58,478 bases of DNA from a virus. Below, one piece after another: positions 47,346-55,043 of this stretch. The stretch spans positions 1 to 58,478 of the IMG/VR virus record IMGVR_UViG_3300021170_000022. The stretch is one strand, 5' to 3'. The notes below the pieces were generated by a model. It did not search any database. It was not told where the DNA came from and saw nothing but the letters and a program-made list of their open reading frames with translations. Within the stretch, counting starts at the first letter, position 1, and each line of letters starts with the position of its first letter. Position numbers and translations under genes: made by a program.

Positions 47346-48022
47346 GCCCCCGCGCTCCATGCGTACCCCGGGACTCCAGCAAACCCGGGAACTTTCTGCC
47401 AAGGACCGCCCGAGGTCCGCCGCGGGCTATTGTTCCCGGGATGAATCGTCGCCACCATCAGATCGCCGGCGTCAGCGCTGGCCAGCTGCCCGGCGTTCGC
47501 CGCTTCATTGCTGAACAAAACGTCCGAACCGACCTGCATCGCCGAAAACCGGTGCTTCTCCCACCAATCCCGCCGGAAGCACAGCGATGTCCCCATGGCG
47601 AACGTTGGCGGACCTGGATATTTCCACCAGTCGCGCCCGTCGGTAAACATCATCGTGTGGTAACCGGTCACCGCCTTGCCGCTTTCCTGCAGCCGCTGGA
47701 CCTGGTCCGCCACGCGGCCGGGAGCGCTATAGTCGTCGTCGTCCCACTTGCACACGATCTCCGTCTTCGAAAGCTCGCAGCACAGATTGAACTTCTCCCC
47801 ACTGGTCCGCGGCCGCTCGGGATCCCGAAGCGTGCACAGCGAAATCCGCAGATCGTCTTTCGGGATCAGATCCCCCACTTCTTCTCCGTCCGCGATGATC
47901 AGCATTCTCAAATCCGCGTAGGTCTGCGCCTGAAAGCACGCGATCGCCTTCGGCAGCCACCGCCGCCGATTTCGCGTCGGACAGAAGCACGTGACGCTCG
48001 GATTCGCGTTCATCTCATCCAT
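47342..48022 (-). CDS. Family-2-like glycosyltransferase
   Basis: The 226-residue enzyme has the GT2 start VTCFCPTRNRRRWLPKAIAC (then FQAQTYADLRMLIIADG) and the metal motif EIVCKWDDDDYSAPGRVADQ. YHTMMFTDGRDWWKYPGPPT and ACEA-like VGSDVLFSNEAANAG follow. It transfers a sugar from a nucleotide donor. No membrane helix is present, so its acceptor is cytosolic, on a carrier or on a phage protein. It is the first accessory gene after the head adaptor. Confidence 0.85.
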   Translation of the reverse strand: MDEMNANPSVTCFCPTRNRRRWLPKAIACFQAQTYADLRMLIIADGEEVGDLIPKDDLRISLCTLRDPERPRTSGEKFNLCCELSKTEIVCKWDDDDYSAPGRVADQVQRLQESGKAVTGYHTMMFTDGRDWWKYPGPPTFAMGTSLCFRRDWWEKHRFSAMQVGSDVLFSNEAANAGQLASADAGDLMVATIHPGNNSPRRTSGGPWQKVPGFAGVPGYAWSAGA

Positions 48023-48028
48023 CCGCGG

Positions 48029-48397
48029 CTAATCATTCGAACCCAGTGCCATGCATGTCAATTCCATCCACCGATTCCGCTCGAGAACATTCTGTACCGC
48101 CCGAATTACATACTGGCTGCCGTTGGGCGCCTGAATGCGACGATTGGCGAGCACATCGCTGCGATATCGAAGGGTGATCATAATCATGACCTGCGAAATA
48201 TCTTGACCAGCTTTGATAACATCGATTCCGCGGAATGGAGCAATTTCAGCCCGCGCCGTCTCCGGCGGAGACGAAGCCACCCAATCCACCTCGGCGCCGG
48301 CGTTGGCTATGCTCGTGACCGGATTCAAAAAAGTAATCAGATGACGCAGCCTGCCTGGATCCATCACCGGCTCGCCGTTGACGATTTTGACCGGCAT
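48029..48397 (-). CDS. Head-tail adaptor (SPP1 gp16/Phage_H_T_join-like)
   Basis: The 122-residue product reads MDPGRLRHLITFLNPVTSIA, then VDWVASSPPETARAEIAPFR, ISQVMIMITLRYRSDVLANR and YVIRAVQNVLERNRWMELTC. This is the standard layout of head-closure proteins (G-R-L-R-hhx, RY-x-x-D, N-x-x-E-R-N-x-x-M-x-L-x-C). It plugs the connector after DNA packaging and gives the tail docking surface. A palindrome copy lies in this gene and encodes S-P-P-E-T. Confidence 0.85.
   Translation of the reverse strand: MPVKIVNGEPVMDPGRLRHLITFLNPVTSIANAGAEVDWVASSPPETARAEIAPFRGIDVIKAGQDISQVMIMITLRYRSDVLANRRIQAPNGSQYVIRAVQNVLERNRWMELTCMALGSND
48258..48272. repeat. Dispersed palindrome GTCTCCGNCGGAGAC, copy 5
   Basis: This exact copy (central base G) has arms extending to CGTCTCCG/CGGAGACG. 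It lies inside the head-tail adaptor gene, in the S-P-P-E-T frame. Confidence 0.85.
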
Positions 48398-49290
48398 CAG
48401 AATCTAAAATCGCGCACGGGCGCTAAAACAGCCTTGACCTGCGCGGGAATATCGTTCTCATCGGCCATGCGGATATCGAACCAGCGATTCACCAACATCT
48501 TGATGCCAGACTTGATCAATCCCCAATGCGCTGGATTTCCGCTAGGCGCATTTACTAGAAGCGCTGTTTGATTCGAATAGCCCTGCGCTGCCGGATCACG
48601 CAGGATAGCGTTTGAGTCCGGCGGGGAACTGATTGATGCGATCACCGTATTCAGCGTTCTTCCGCTTGGCCCCGCAGCCGGGATCGAGATAGGGCGCCCG
48701 ACGTCCGCTGCGGCGAACATATATGCATTCGCCGTCACCGCGCTAAGGTTCGGTGGCGAGCCTCCCGCCGAAACGACCACCGGCATCGCATATCCCATCG
48801 TGAAATCCACTTGGATCGCATTCACCACCACCCGCGCTACTGGCCACATCCTTCCGAAGGGAGGCGTCAAACGAGCCGGGTTCGATTGCAGATCCGCCGT
48901 GAAATCCGTCGCCGGATTCATCACAGTGACGTTTCCGTTAGCATCCAGATATTGGAACAAGACGAGGCTCCGCACGGGAGGGTAGGGCAATACGATCGCA
49001 TATCGAATGCCCACCAGAACCGCATTCGAGCCGCTCACGAACGGACTCGAAACCTTCTGCCCCGCGAGCTTCAGGTCGATGTATCCGGGAAAAAAATCCA
49101 TCAGCAGGCGCCACGTTTGCTGCACGAAGCGCCTGCTGGTATAGGTTTCCGCCCAAGCGCGCGCGGCCATTTCCAACGCAAGAATTACGTCGTCTTGCGA
49201 AGTATCGCCGGCATCCACCTGCAGGAAGTCCTTAAGCTCTGCAAGCGATACCGGCTCGACGACCGGCGGGTTGAGCAGGATCAAGGCCAT
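48397..49290 (-). CDS. Head-tail connector protein (gp6/gp8-like) with an inserted domain
   Basis: This 297-residue protein begins PPVVEPVSLAELKDFLQVDA, then DDVILALEMAARAWAETYTS and RRFVQQTW, the usual connector start. The expected C-terminal helix follows at the end (HWGLIKSGIKMLVNRWFDIR). Between them about 65 residues (GGSPPNLSAVTANAYMFAAA, then DVGRPISIPAAGPSGRTLNT) look like a small beta domain inserted into the normal fold of about 200 residues. It might form a neck decoration. Confidence 0.8.
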   Translation of the reverse strand: MALILLNPPVVEPVSLAELKDFLQVDAGDTSQDDVILALEMAARAWAETYTSRRFVQQTWRLLMDFFPGYIDLKLAGQKVSSPFVSGSNAVLVGIRYAIVLPYPPVRSLVLFQYLDANGNVTVMNPATDFTADLQSNPARLTPPFGRMWPVARVVVNAIQVDFTMGYAMPVVVSAGGSPPNLSAVTANAYMFAAADVGRPISIPAAGPSGRTLNTVIASISSPPDSNAILRDPAAQGYSNQTALLVNAPSGNPAHWGLIKSGIKMLVNRWFDIRMADENDIPAQVKAVLAPVRDFRF

Positions 49291-49304
49291 CGCTTAACGA
49301 TGCC

Positions 49305-49622
49305 CTATGCAGCCTTTTTCTGGTCCGCGAGGGATGTGACGATGCCGGCTTCTTCCAGCTTGTACGCCAGCTGCTCCGGCAGTTCCGTTTCATCGCCCGC
49401 CTTGAATGAAATATCGCGCCCGAATCCGACAGGTTTCTCCGCGTACCGGTCGGCTTTTTTCATCTCGGCGATTTGAAAGTTAATCGTCGACGGCTTGAGC
49501 TGTTGGTTCTCCGGCTTCGCCGCGTTCTGATCGCGAAGGAGCTGATATTTAGCATCCAGCGCCTTCACATTTGGGTCAGCCAAATGCGCCCATGAATCCA
49601 AGAATTTAACTCGTTTTTTCAT
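49305..49622 (-). CDS. Small head-region protein
   Basis: The 105-residue protein ends with VGFGRDISFKAGDETELPEQ, then LAYKLEEAGIV, a pattern (aGdevelPeelAxxLxeaGxv) found in small phage proteins between capsid and connector genes. The first half is helical and basic. It may be a minor head or connector-associated protein. The gap before it contains a hairpin after the capsid gene. Confidence 0.6.
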   Translation of the reverse strand: MKKRVKFLDSWAHLADPNVKALDAKYQLLRDQNAAKPENQQLKPSTINFQIAEMKKADRYAEKPVGFGRDISFKAGDETELPEQLAYKLEEAGIVTSLADQKKAA

Positions 49623-49671
49623 TTTGCATTTTCCCCTTCAAGAAAGATTTTGTACTTGCATTCCCTGATCG

Positions 49672-49713
49672 GCGGGCCCGGCCATCGAGCCGAAACCGGA
49701 TGGACGAGCCCGC
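49672..49713 (-). terminator. Hairpin after the major capsid gene
   Basis: GCGGGC (49672-49677) pairs with GCCCGC (49708-49713), and CCATC (49682-49686) with GATGG (49699-49703). Together they give a long two-part stem about 20 bases past the capsid stop. No T tract follows on the minus strand. It may partly terminate transcription or protect the capsid messenger, so that capsid is made in excess over connector proteins. Confidence 0.4.
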
Positions 49714-49730
49714 TCAGATTCAGGAAAAAC

Positions 49731-51134
49731 CTAAACAGCGCTCTGCTGCATCACCGCAAGCGGGTGCGTGCCGGCGTCGATTTCGTTCGAATCGAAACGC
49801 ATGAAAGCCTGCAGTCCGATCTGCAGATAATCGGCATACCGCTCCACCAAGCGAAGCACGGTAACGCCGCCAGCGACCTTGCGAACCTTGAAGCAGCTCA
49901 TGTCGCCGAACACCATCGTGTAGGCGCTCGCGGCCGGCGTTGCCATATCCTGGTTGATCACATACGGATGGTCCAGAATCGTTGGCTTCGACGCCGTCAG
50001 ATCCACCGCCGCACCTTCGCGGAAGCTAGCCGTCAATCCCGGTTGCCACAGCGGCCGGTTATTGCCATCCACCAGCTTTTTGATGAGCTTCAGCATTGCG
50101 TCACTCATCATCCACCGAGTCGCCGGATTATACCGGTATGCCGGATCGACCGAATGCTCCAGGTCAACAAGGTTGTTGTATGCGATTGACGCGGTGTTGC
50201 CATTTGCCAAGGTCAGGACCGTGCCATTCGCAGCGACTGCGGTCACAATGCCCGTCGGACCGCCGACGCCCGTGCCCACAGTGCACTGGAAATTCAACAG
50301 ACGGCCGAGGCGGATCCCGAGCAGGCGCGCCGCCAACGCGTCCATGTCGAAATACGAATCTTCCATCAGCGCAAGCGGAATCAGGATGATATCGCTCGAT
50401 CCGATATACGCGTTGAACGTGACCTGCCCGAAAACCAGGTCGGTTTCGGTGACCTGCACGTTCTGCCCGATGATCCGGCCTTTATTGGTCGTATCGTTGA
50501 TAGTCGGCCACGGCCAGGGATTTCCCGAACCGGTTTCGAATTCATCGACCACGCCATCGATTCCACCGAACCACTTCATCGCCTCGAAGAGATCTTTCGA
50601 GAATCCGGTCGGGATCACGTATCCGCCCTGACTTCCGACATTCCCACTCTGCGCGTTCTGAATCTTCGTGATCTCGCTGAGAACGTGACGGTCTTCATCC
50701 GTCAAGCCCTCAATGCTCTTGAATTGCCGCGCCTGGCGTAGGTAGTTGTGAAACGCCCGTTCATGGAGTTTTTGGGCGATCATTTCGGCGCTGTCCCCGA
50801 CCTTCGGAGTCCTGGCCTCCACGCGCGCCTTGACAGCGGACGGCGTGAGCCGGAATTCGGTCAGATACTCCTGAAGCTGTTCCGGACCAGCGATCACCAC
50901 TTGCGCCGCGCCGGGATTGGCCGCGGGCTGTCGCAACGCAGCGAAGCGATCTTCCGAGCGTTCGCGTGCCACCACCATTTGCTCCTGGTTGGTGTAGTCC
51001 TCTTCCATCCGCTGGTATTCGGTGCGTTCGTCAACCGTCCAGGGCCGGTTTTGAGCGTCGATTTTCGACATGTGGTCGCGCATCTGCGTCGCAAGACGAT
51101 CCAGTTGTTCGCGACCCTTTTTATCAAAGGCCAT
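49731..51134 (-). CDS. Major capsid protein, HK97 fold
   Basis: The 467-residue product has an N-terminal scaffold-like delta domain of coiled coil (about 1-150; EQLDRLATQMRDHMSKIDAQ onward). The HK97 core follows: SGNVGSQGGYVIPTGFSKDL, then GQNVQVTETDLVFGQVTFNA, and in the A-domain TRWMMSDAMLKLIKKLVDGN, then PTILDHPYVINQDMA and MVFGDMSCFKVRKV. The delta domain is normally removed by the prohead protease encoded upstream. AAAGGAG precedes the ATG. Confidence 0.95.
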   Translation of the reverse strand: MAFDKKGREQLDRLATQMRDHMSKIDAQNRPWTVDERTEYQRMEEDYTNQEQMVVARERSEDRFAALRQPAANPGAAQVVIAGPEQLQEYLTEFRLTPSAVKARVEARTPKVGDSAEMIAQKLHERAFHNYLRQARQFKSIEGLTDEDRHVLSEITKIQNAQSGNVGSQGGYVIPTGFSKDLFEAMKWFGGIDGVVDEFETGSGNPWPWPTINDTTNKGRIIGQNVQVTETDLVFGQVTFNAYIGSSDIILIPLALMEDSYFDMDALAARLLGIRLGRLLNFQCTVGTGVGGPTGIVTAVAANGTVLTLANGNTASIAYNNLVDLEHSVDPAYRYNPATRWMMSDAMLKLIKKLVDGNNRPLWQPGLTASFREGAAVDLTASKPTILDHPYVINQDMATPAASAYTMVFGDMSCFKVRKVAGGVTVLRLVERYADYLQIGLQAFMRFDSNEIDAGTHPLAVMQQSAV

Positions 51135-51280
51135 GAGTTTTCTCCTTTTTCAAATTTTGAATTTATACTTCCCTGACGGTTGGACCGCCCCACCGCGACC
51201 CTAGCCGCGGCTGCCTGTCCTGCGGAAATCCCGTTCAACTCTCCTAAGTGGTGAGCCGGATTTTGCCAGGATCCGATTTT

Positions 51281-52231
51281 TTAAACCTGTTTCAGAGCCC
51301 GCTCGCGATCACGTTGCCTCTGTCTGGCCCTCGCCATATCCATCTGCGTGATCTTGGCCGAGGCCTGTTCCTGCATTGGACAATCAACGCAGTTTTCGTC
51401 TACGCAGTCCGGATTTGAACATTTGGCGCAGTTGCCCTCAACGCATTCCTCGCACCGGCATTCACATTCAGCCTCAGAATTCTGAGGCTCGCTGGTCGTC
51501 GGTGGATTTGGCGGCTGACCCCTGAGCGCCTGGGGAAGTTTCTTCAGCCGCGCAAGTACCTTGAAGCCGCGAGCCATTGCCATTGCAGCCCGCTCTTCCT
51601 CCGCCGGAGGCTCGACGATCGCAGTCGCGAATCCCTGTTCAACGCAATCCTGCGCAGAAAGCCAGGTCTCCTCGTCCATCAACGAACGGATATCTTCTGC
51701 CTTTAGTCCCGTCCGATCGAAATAGGCTGCGGCGATGCTTTCGTCGATCTTATCGAGCGCTTCCGCCATTTTCTGCATATCGCGCGAATTTCCAATACAC
51801 CCAGCCCAGGCGTCGTGGATCATCATCATCGCGCTGCGGCCCATGATCCGTTGGCTTCCAGCCATTGCAATGATGCTGGCGGACGAAGCCGCGATCCCAT
51901 CCACTTGCACAATCACCGGCTTTCCGCTCGAAGTAAGCAGCGAATGGATAGCCATACCCTCAAACGCGTCTCCGCCCGGTGAATTGATCCTCACGCGGAT
52001 GGAGGAATATCCCGTCGAGCCATCGAGGGCCTTCTTCACGGCAATTGCGCTGACGAATCCATCCGTGGAATATCCCCATGCTTCCAACATCGAGATAGTC
52101 GCTGCGTCCACGATATCGCCGTAGATCATCAATTCGAGTACACCGTCGCTCCCGACGGCGGCCTGGAAGTACCGGCGCGAATCTACCTGTGGCGCTGGAA
52201 CCGCCGAGCGACCAAATGCGAATTTGCCCAT
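51281..52231 (-). CDS. ClpP-type prohead protease with a Cys-rich tail
   Basis: The ClpP-like domain (about 20-210) has VRINSPGGDAFEGMAIHSLL, nucleophile Ser116 in GIAASSAS and His139 in MMIHDAWAG. It cuts the capsid delta domain during head maturation. The C-terminal 100 residues are Pro-rich and then unusually rich in Cys and acidic residues (about 15 Cys in CECRCEECVEGNCAKCSNPD and the following stretch). This looks like a metal-binding tail, which I recall from some other phage proteases. Confidence 0.9.
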   Translation of the reverse strand: MGKFAFGRSAVPAPQVDSRRYFQAAVGSDGVLELMIYGDIVDAATISMLEAWGYSTDGFVSAIAVKKALDGSTGYSSIRVRINSPGGDAFEGMAIHSLLTSSGKPVIVQVDGIAASSASIIAMAGSQRIMGRSAMMMIHDAWAGCIGNSRDMQKMAEALDKIDESIAAAYFDRTGLKAEDIRSLMDEETWLSAQDCVEQGFATAIVEPPAEEERAAMAMARGFKVLARLKKLPQALRGQPPNPPTTSEPQNSEAECECRCEECVEGNCAKCSNPDCVDENCVDCPMQEQASAKITQMDMARARQRQRDRERALKQV

Positions 52232-52695
52232 TAGAGTTTCTCCGCAATATACTCAGCCTCGCCGCCGAGTGTTTTGATCAACCGCAGCTGCTGCTCGAGC
52301 CAAGCCACGTGTTCCTCATGCCATTTCAGGAGGTGTTCAAACAAATTCCGTGACGTATCATCCAGGGCTTTCATCGCGATCTGCACCGCGGCTTCGAATG
52401 GGCCTATGATGGCCATCTCGAGAAGTAATTCATTTTGAAAAATTTCCGACAATGTGGCTTGATCGCTAATGTGGCCGATCTCATAGTTGGTGTCGCCCCC
52501 GAGTAATAAGATCCGATCCGCCACTTTTTTCATAAAGCCGTGGGTTTCTGTCCCCAGTTTGTGAATCTTGCGGCTCACCTTACGTATGCCCATGAACTTC
52601 ACGATTCGCCAATCGTGGCGATATTGAACGTTCAAGTGCGCTTCGACCGCGAGCGCCGCTTGTAAGGCCTTAATAACTTCCGAGTTGCCGTTCAT
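52231..52695 (-). CDS. Bacterioferritin-like four-helix protein
   Basis: ATG 52695, six bases after GGAGG, gives 154 residues, the normal bacterioferritin length. Glu18 and Tyr25 (ALAVEAHLNVQYRHD) fall exactly where the E. coli Bfr ferroxidase residues lie. The helices FMKKVADRILLLGGDTNYEI, NELLLEMAIIGPFEAAVQIA and LLKWHEEHVAWLEQQLRLIK align with Bfr. The ExxH pairs are shifted or altered (TETHGF; HEEH), so iron oxidation may be reduced or different. It overlaps the protease gene by one base, among the head genes. Confidence 0.85.
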   Translation of the reverse strand: MNGNSEVIKALQAALAVEAHLNVQYRHDWRIVKFMGIRKVSRKIHKLGTETHGFMKKVADRILLLGGDTNYEIGHISDQATLSEIFQNELLLEMAIIGPFEAAVQIAMKALDDTSRNLFEHLLKWHEEHVAWLEQQLRLIKTLGGEAEYIAEKL

Positions 52696-52714
52696 CATCC
52701 ACCTCCCGCGCGAT

Positions 52715-53149
52715 TTACTTCGCGAAATATCTCCGCGTTCCGTCGCCCTGCTCATCCACACGGCTTTCGATCAGACCCTTCGATTTAAGGCCTGAGCACG
52801 GCGCATATACCTGTTGCGGCTCCAAACCCAGCGCTTGACCGATTTCGAGACTGGACATCGGCTTCTTTTTCAGTGCAGCCAGGATCCTGCCAGGGATGCT
52901 CTCCGAGCTAATTGAACCGGCAGTTTTAGCCGGCAATTTCTTGTGCCGCGCCGCCGGGGCCGGCAATGCATTATTTAGCCGGCCTCGTTTCAGAGGAGGC
53001 CCATTCTCCACGGCCGATGCTCCGGTCGACCCGGGAACACGATGCGTCTCCATTTGACGCCCACCCCCCCCCAGTACCGCCGCCAAGACGTCGCCGAATC
53101 CTCCCGTCGCATCCTCAATCTCGATCTGGACTACACGCAATTTCGCCAC
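52715..53149 (-). CDS. Winged-helix DNA-binding protein within the head operon
   Basis: GTG 53149 gives a product of 144 residues. The N-terminal half is loosely folded (EIEDATGGFGDVLAAVLGGG, then a Pro/Lys linker). The C-terminal winged helix is clear: IPGRILAALKKKPMSSLEIG, then QALGLEPQQVYAPCSGLKSK and GLIESRVDEQGDGTRRYF. It looks like a transcription regulator but could be a head-assembly protein. No palindrome copy lies close by. Confidence 0.65.
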   Translation of the reverse strand: MAKLRVVQIEIEDATGGFGDVLAAVLGGGGRQMETHRVPGSTGASAVENGPPLKRGRLNNALPAPAARHKKLPAKTAGSISSESIPGRILAALKKKPMSSLEIGQALGLEPQQVYAPCSGLKSKGLIESRVDEQGDGTRRYFAK

Positions 53150-53156
53150 GTTATTT

Positions 53157-54740
53157 TTACTCCAAAATCTCTGCTGCAAGCGCGCGATATGTCTGCTCGG
53201 TAGTGCGCGTCGCGATTGCGGACGCATCCTTACTCGCCCAGCTGGCCGCAGCCGTTGTCAGCTCCCTAATCTGCCCGTCAATGACGGCAAGTTCACGCCG
53301 TGTTAGCTCGCAGTTTCCGAATCGGAGGGCCAGCATCGCCTGAGCCATCGAGCTAATGACGGGCCTCATTGCGACCGTGCAGGCGTGCGCCCGCTTGTCG
53401 GGCTCTCTCCGGATGACCCTCCCCACTGCATCCCTGAAAAGCTTCCGATAGGCTGGCGCCAGGCGGTTGAATGGCTGCGATGCACCTTCATCGCTGTCGG
53501 TCTCGCTGGTCTCAGGAGAGGCCTCTTCCAGCAGCAGCGCAGTCAATGGAATCATCGCTCCCTGAACAGTCCGCACGTCCCCGCCTTCTTCAGATGGGAT
53601 CGGGTTTTGACGCATGGCCTTCAGAATGTCGTTTGCCGAATAGACCCCGATGTTCCGCAGCGTTTGAAATCCGCTGGTCTGGCTGGCGAAATCGCCCCGT
53701 TGCAGATCGTTTAGATTGTGCTCCATGATGAATGGACCGTCGAGCAACTTCCGATTCACTTCCTGCTCGATCCTGACAGCATTAGGTCGCAAGCAATAGC
53801 GCACATGATCGAGCGATTGATGCTCGATATTGTTATTCGTGGCGCGCTGTAGGTCCTGCAGTAGGTGCATCGCCATGCGATACAGGGATGCAATTTCAAC
53901 CCGCTGGAACTGACGTGTAGTCAAAAATTGCGCTTCGTTTGGAGGAATGGTGATCTGCTGCCACTTCATTCCCTCCTCAAGCACGATAGGACGGAGCGCC
54001 TGATCGCCAGTCATGAGCTCCCGGAGAGATTTCTTGATGTTCTCCTGCGCTTCTTCTTCCAGCACTCCAGGGTGCGTGAGTATCCCTGTCGCCCTTGCAC
54101 CGTTGCCGAAAAATTGAGCCCCGAATTTCTCCGCCGCAAGAGCTAGGCCGAATGCATTTTTACATAGCTGAATGGGACTGAGCCCATTTACCCCATCGAA
54201 ACTTGCATACATGATATGCAGTACGTCTTCGGGATCCAGATGGACCGCGGCGCCGGTGTCCGTCTGCGTCGTCGCATATTTGAGTTCACCGGTAGGCAAT
54301 CTAACTGAAGCCGTCTTTCCAGACTCCAATGGCACCAATTCAATCACGCGAGCTGCTCGGTCCCGTTTGATCCAAGCGTAGCCGTTGCCCCATGCGAGCA
54401 TCGATGCCAGCAACGCGCCCCAGAATACGGATGCCGTCATATGACGATTCGGCTGATCATGGAGAATTGCCCACAATCGGTGATTCGTTGCCAGCCGCAC
54501 GCTGCCATCCGGCATGTGTTGCAGAATTTCATGGGACGTTGTTCCAAGGTCCTCGCTGATGATCTTGATGCAGGCCAAAGCGGTCGTAATCCGCATCGCC
54601 TGCTTTTCATTGATGAGAACACCGGCATCCGATCGCCCCAATCCAAGAGATTCGAACAGCGCTGACTGAGGAAGCAGCGGCTGGGCCGGATCCTCGAGCG
54701 TCATTGCTTGCACGCCAAGACTACGGCTTAGCAGCCCCAT
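53157..54740 (-). CDS. Portal protein, HK97/lambdoid type
   Basis: This 527-residue protein reads MRITTALACIKIISEDLGTT, then HRLWAILHDQPNRHMTASVF and WGALLASMLAWGNGYAWIKR, followed by LDPEDVLHIMYASFDGVNGL, FGNGARATGILTHP and the EGMKWQQITIPPNEAQFLTT block. All are hallmark portal pieces in the right order. It forms the twelve-part ring for DNA packaging and exit. Its length is slightly above the usual 400-470, due to a C-terminal helical extension. Confidence 0.95.
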   Translation of the reverse strand: MGLLSRSLGVQAMTLEDPAQPLLPQSALFESLGLGRSDAGVLINEKQAMRITTALACIKIISEDLGTTSHEILQHMPDGSVRLATNHRLWAILHDQPNRHMTASVFWGALLASMLAWGNGYAWIKRDRAARVIELVPLESGKTASVRLPTGELKYATTQTDTGAAVHLDPEDVLHIMYASFDGVNGLSPIQLCKNAFGLALAAEKFGAQFFGNGARATGILTHPGVLEEEAQENIKKSLRELMTGDQALRPIVLEEGMKWQQITIPPNEAQFLTTRQFQRVEIASLYRMAMHLLQDLQRATNNNIEHQSLDHVRYCLRPNAVRIEQEVNRKLLDGPFIMEHNLNDLQRGDFASQTSGFQTLRNIGVYSANDILKAMRQNPIPSEEGGDVRTVQGAMIPLTALLLEEASPETSETDSDEGASQPFNRLAPAYRKLFRDAVGRVIRREPDKRAHACTVAMRPVISSMAQAMLALRFGNCELTRRELAVIDGQIRELTTAAASWASKDASAIATRTTEQTYRALAAEILE

Positions 54741-54981
54741 TCGCCCCCGTGCTCACCAGCGGTTTCTTTGACCGTTCAATCAGCCACGCAAAGAGTAAAC
54801 ACCACACTGAGGCAAGTACTAGTGACGCCGGCCACCAAATCACCACCGCCGCGCCCTCCGAAAAGCAAATCCCGCCAATCAGCAACCAGTCCTGCAAATC
54901 CAGGTTTTTTGGTTCGGCCGGCGCAGGGACGCTTCCCGTTTGCGCCGGCGCGTCTTCGTCGATGATGATTCTGCGCCCCAT
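54721..54981 (-). CDS. Small membrane protein before the portal gene
   Basis: The 86-residue product has a soluble start (MGRRIIIDEDAPAQTGSVPA) and two adjacent membrane helices (WLLIGGICFSEGAAVVIWWP, ASLVLASVWCLLFAWLIE). The C-terminus is short and basic. It overlaps the portal start by 20 bases. A palindrome copy lies 18 bases before its start. The function is unknown; a holin-like or superinfection role is possible. Confidence 0.65.
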   Translation of the reverse strand: MGRRIIIDEDAPAQTGSVPAPAEPKNLDLQDWLLIGGICFSEGAAVVIWWPASLVLASVWCLLFAWLIERSKKPLVSTGANGAAKP

Positions 54982-54998
54982 CGATTTAAGCCCGTTTT

Positions 54999-55013
54999 GT
55001 CTCCGCCGGAGAC
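54999..55013. repeat. Dispersed palindrome GTCTCCGNCGGAGAC, copy 6
   Basis: This intergenic exact copy (central base C on the plus strand) has arms extending to TTTGTCTCCG/CGGAGACAAA, giving a 10-bp stem. It lies between the decoration-like gene and the small membrane protein gene. Confidence 0.85.
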
Positions 55014-55043
55014 AAATTCAATTCCGGGCAGATTTTTAGATTT

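Noticed and set aside
47441-48571. Long plus-strand ORF (376 codons)
   Set aside because: It is antisense to the glycosyltransferase, adaptor and connector genes. The protein is rich in His/Arg/Pro without motifs, as expected for a shadow in G+C-rich DNA.
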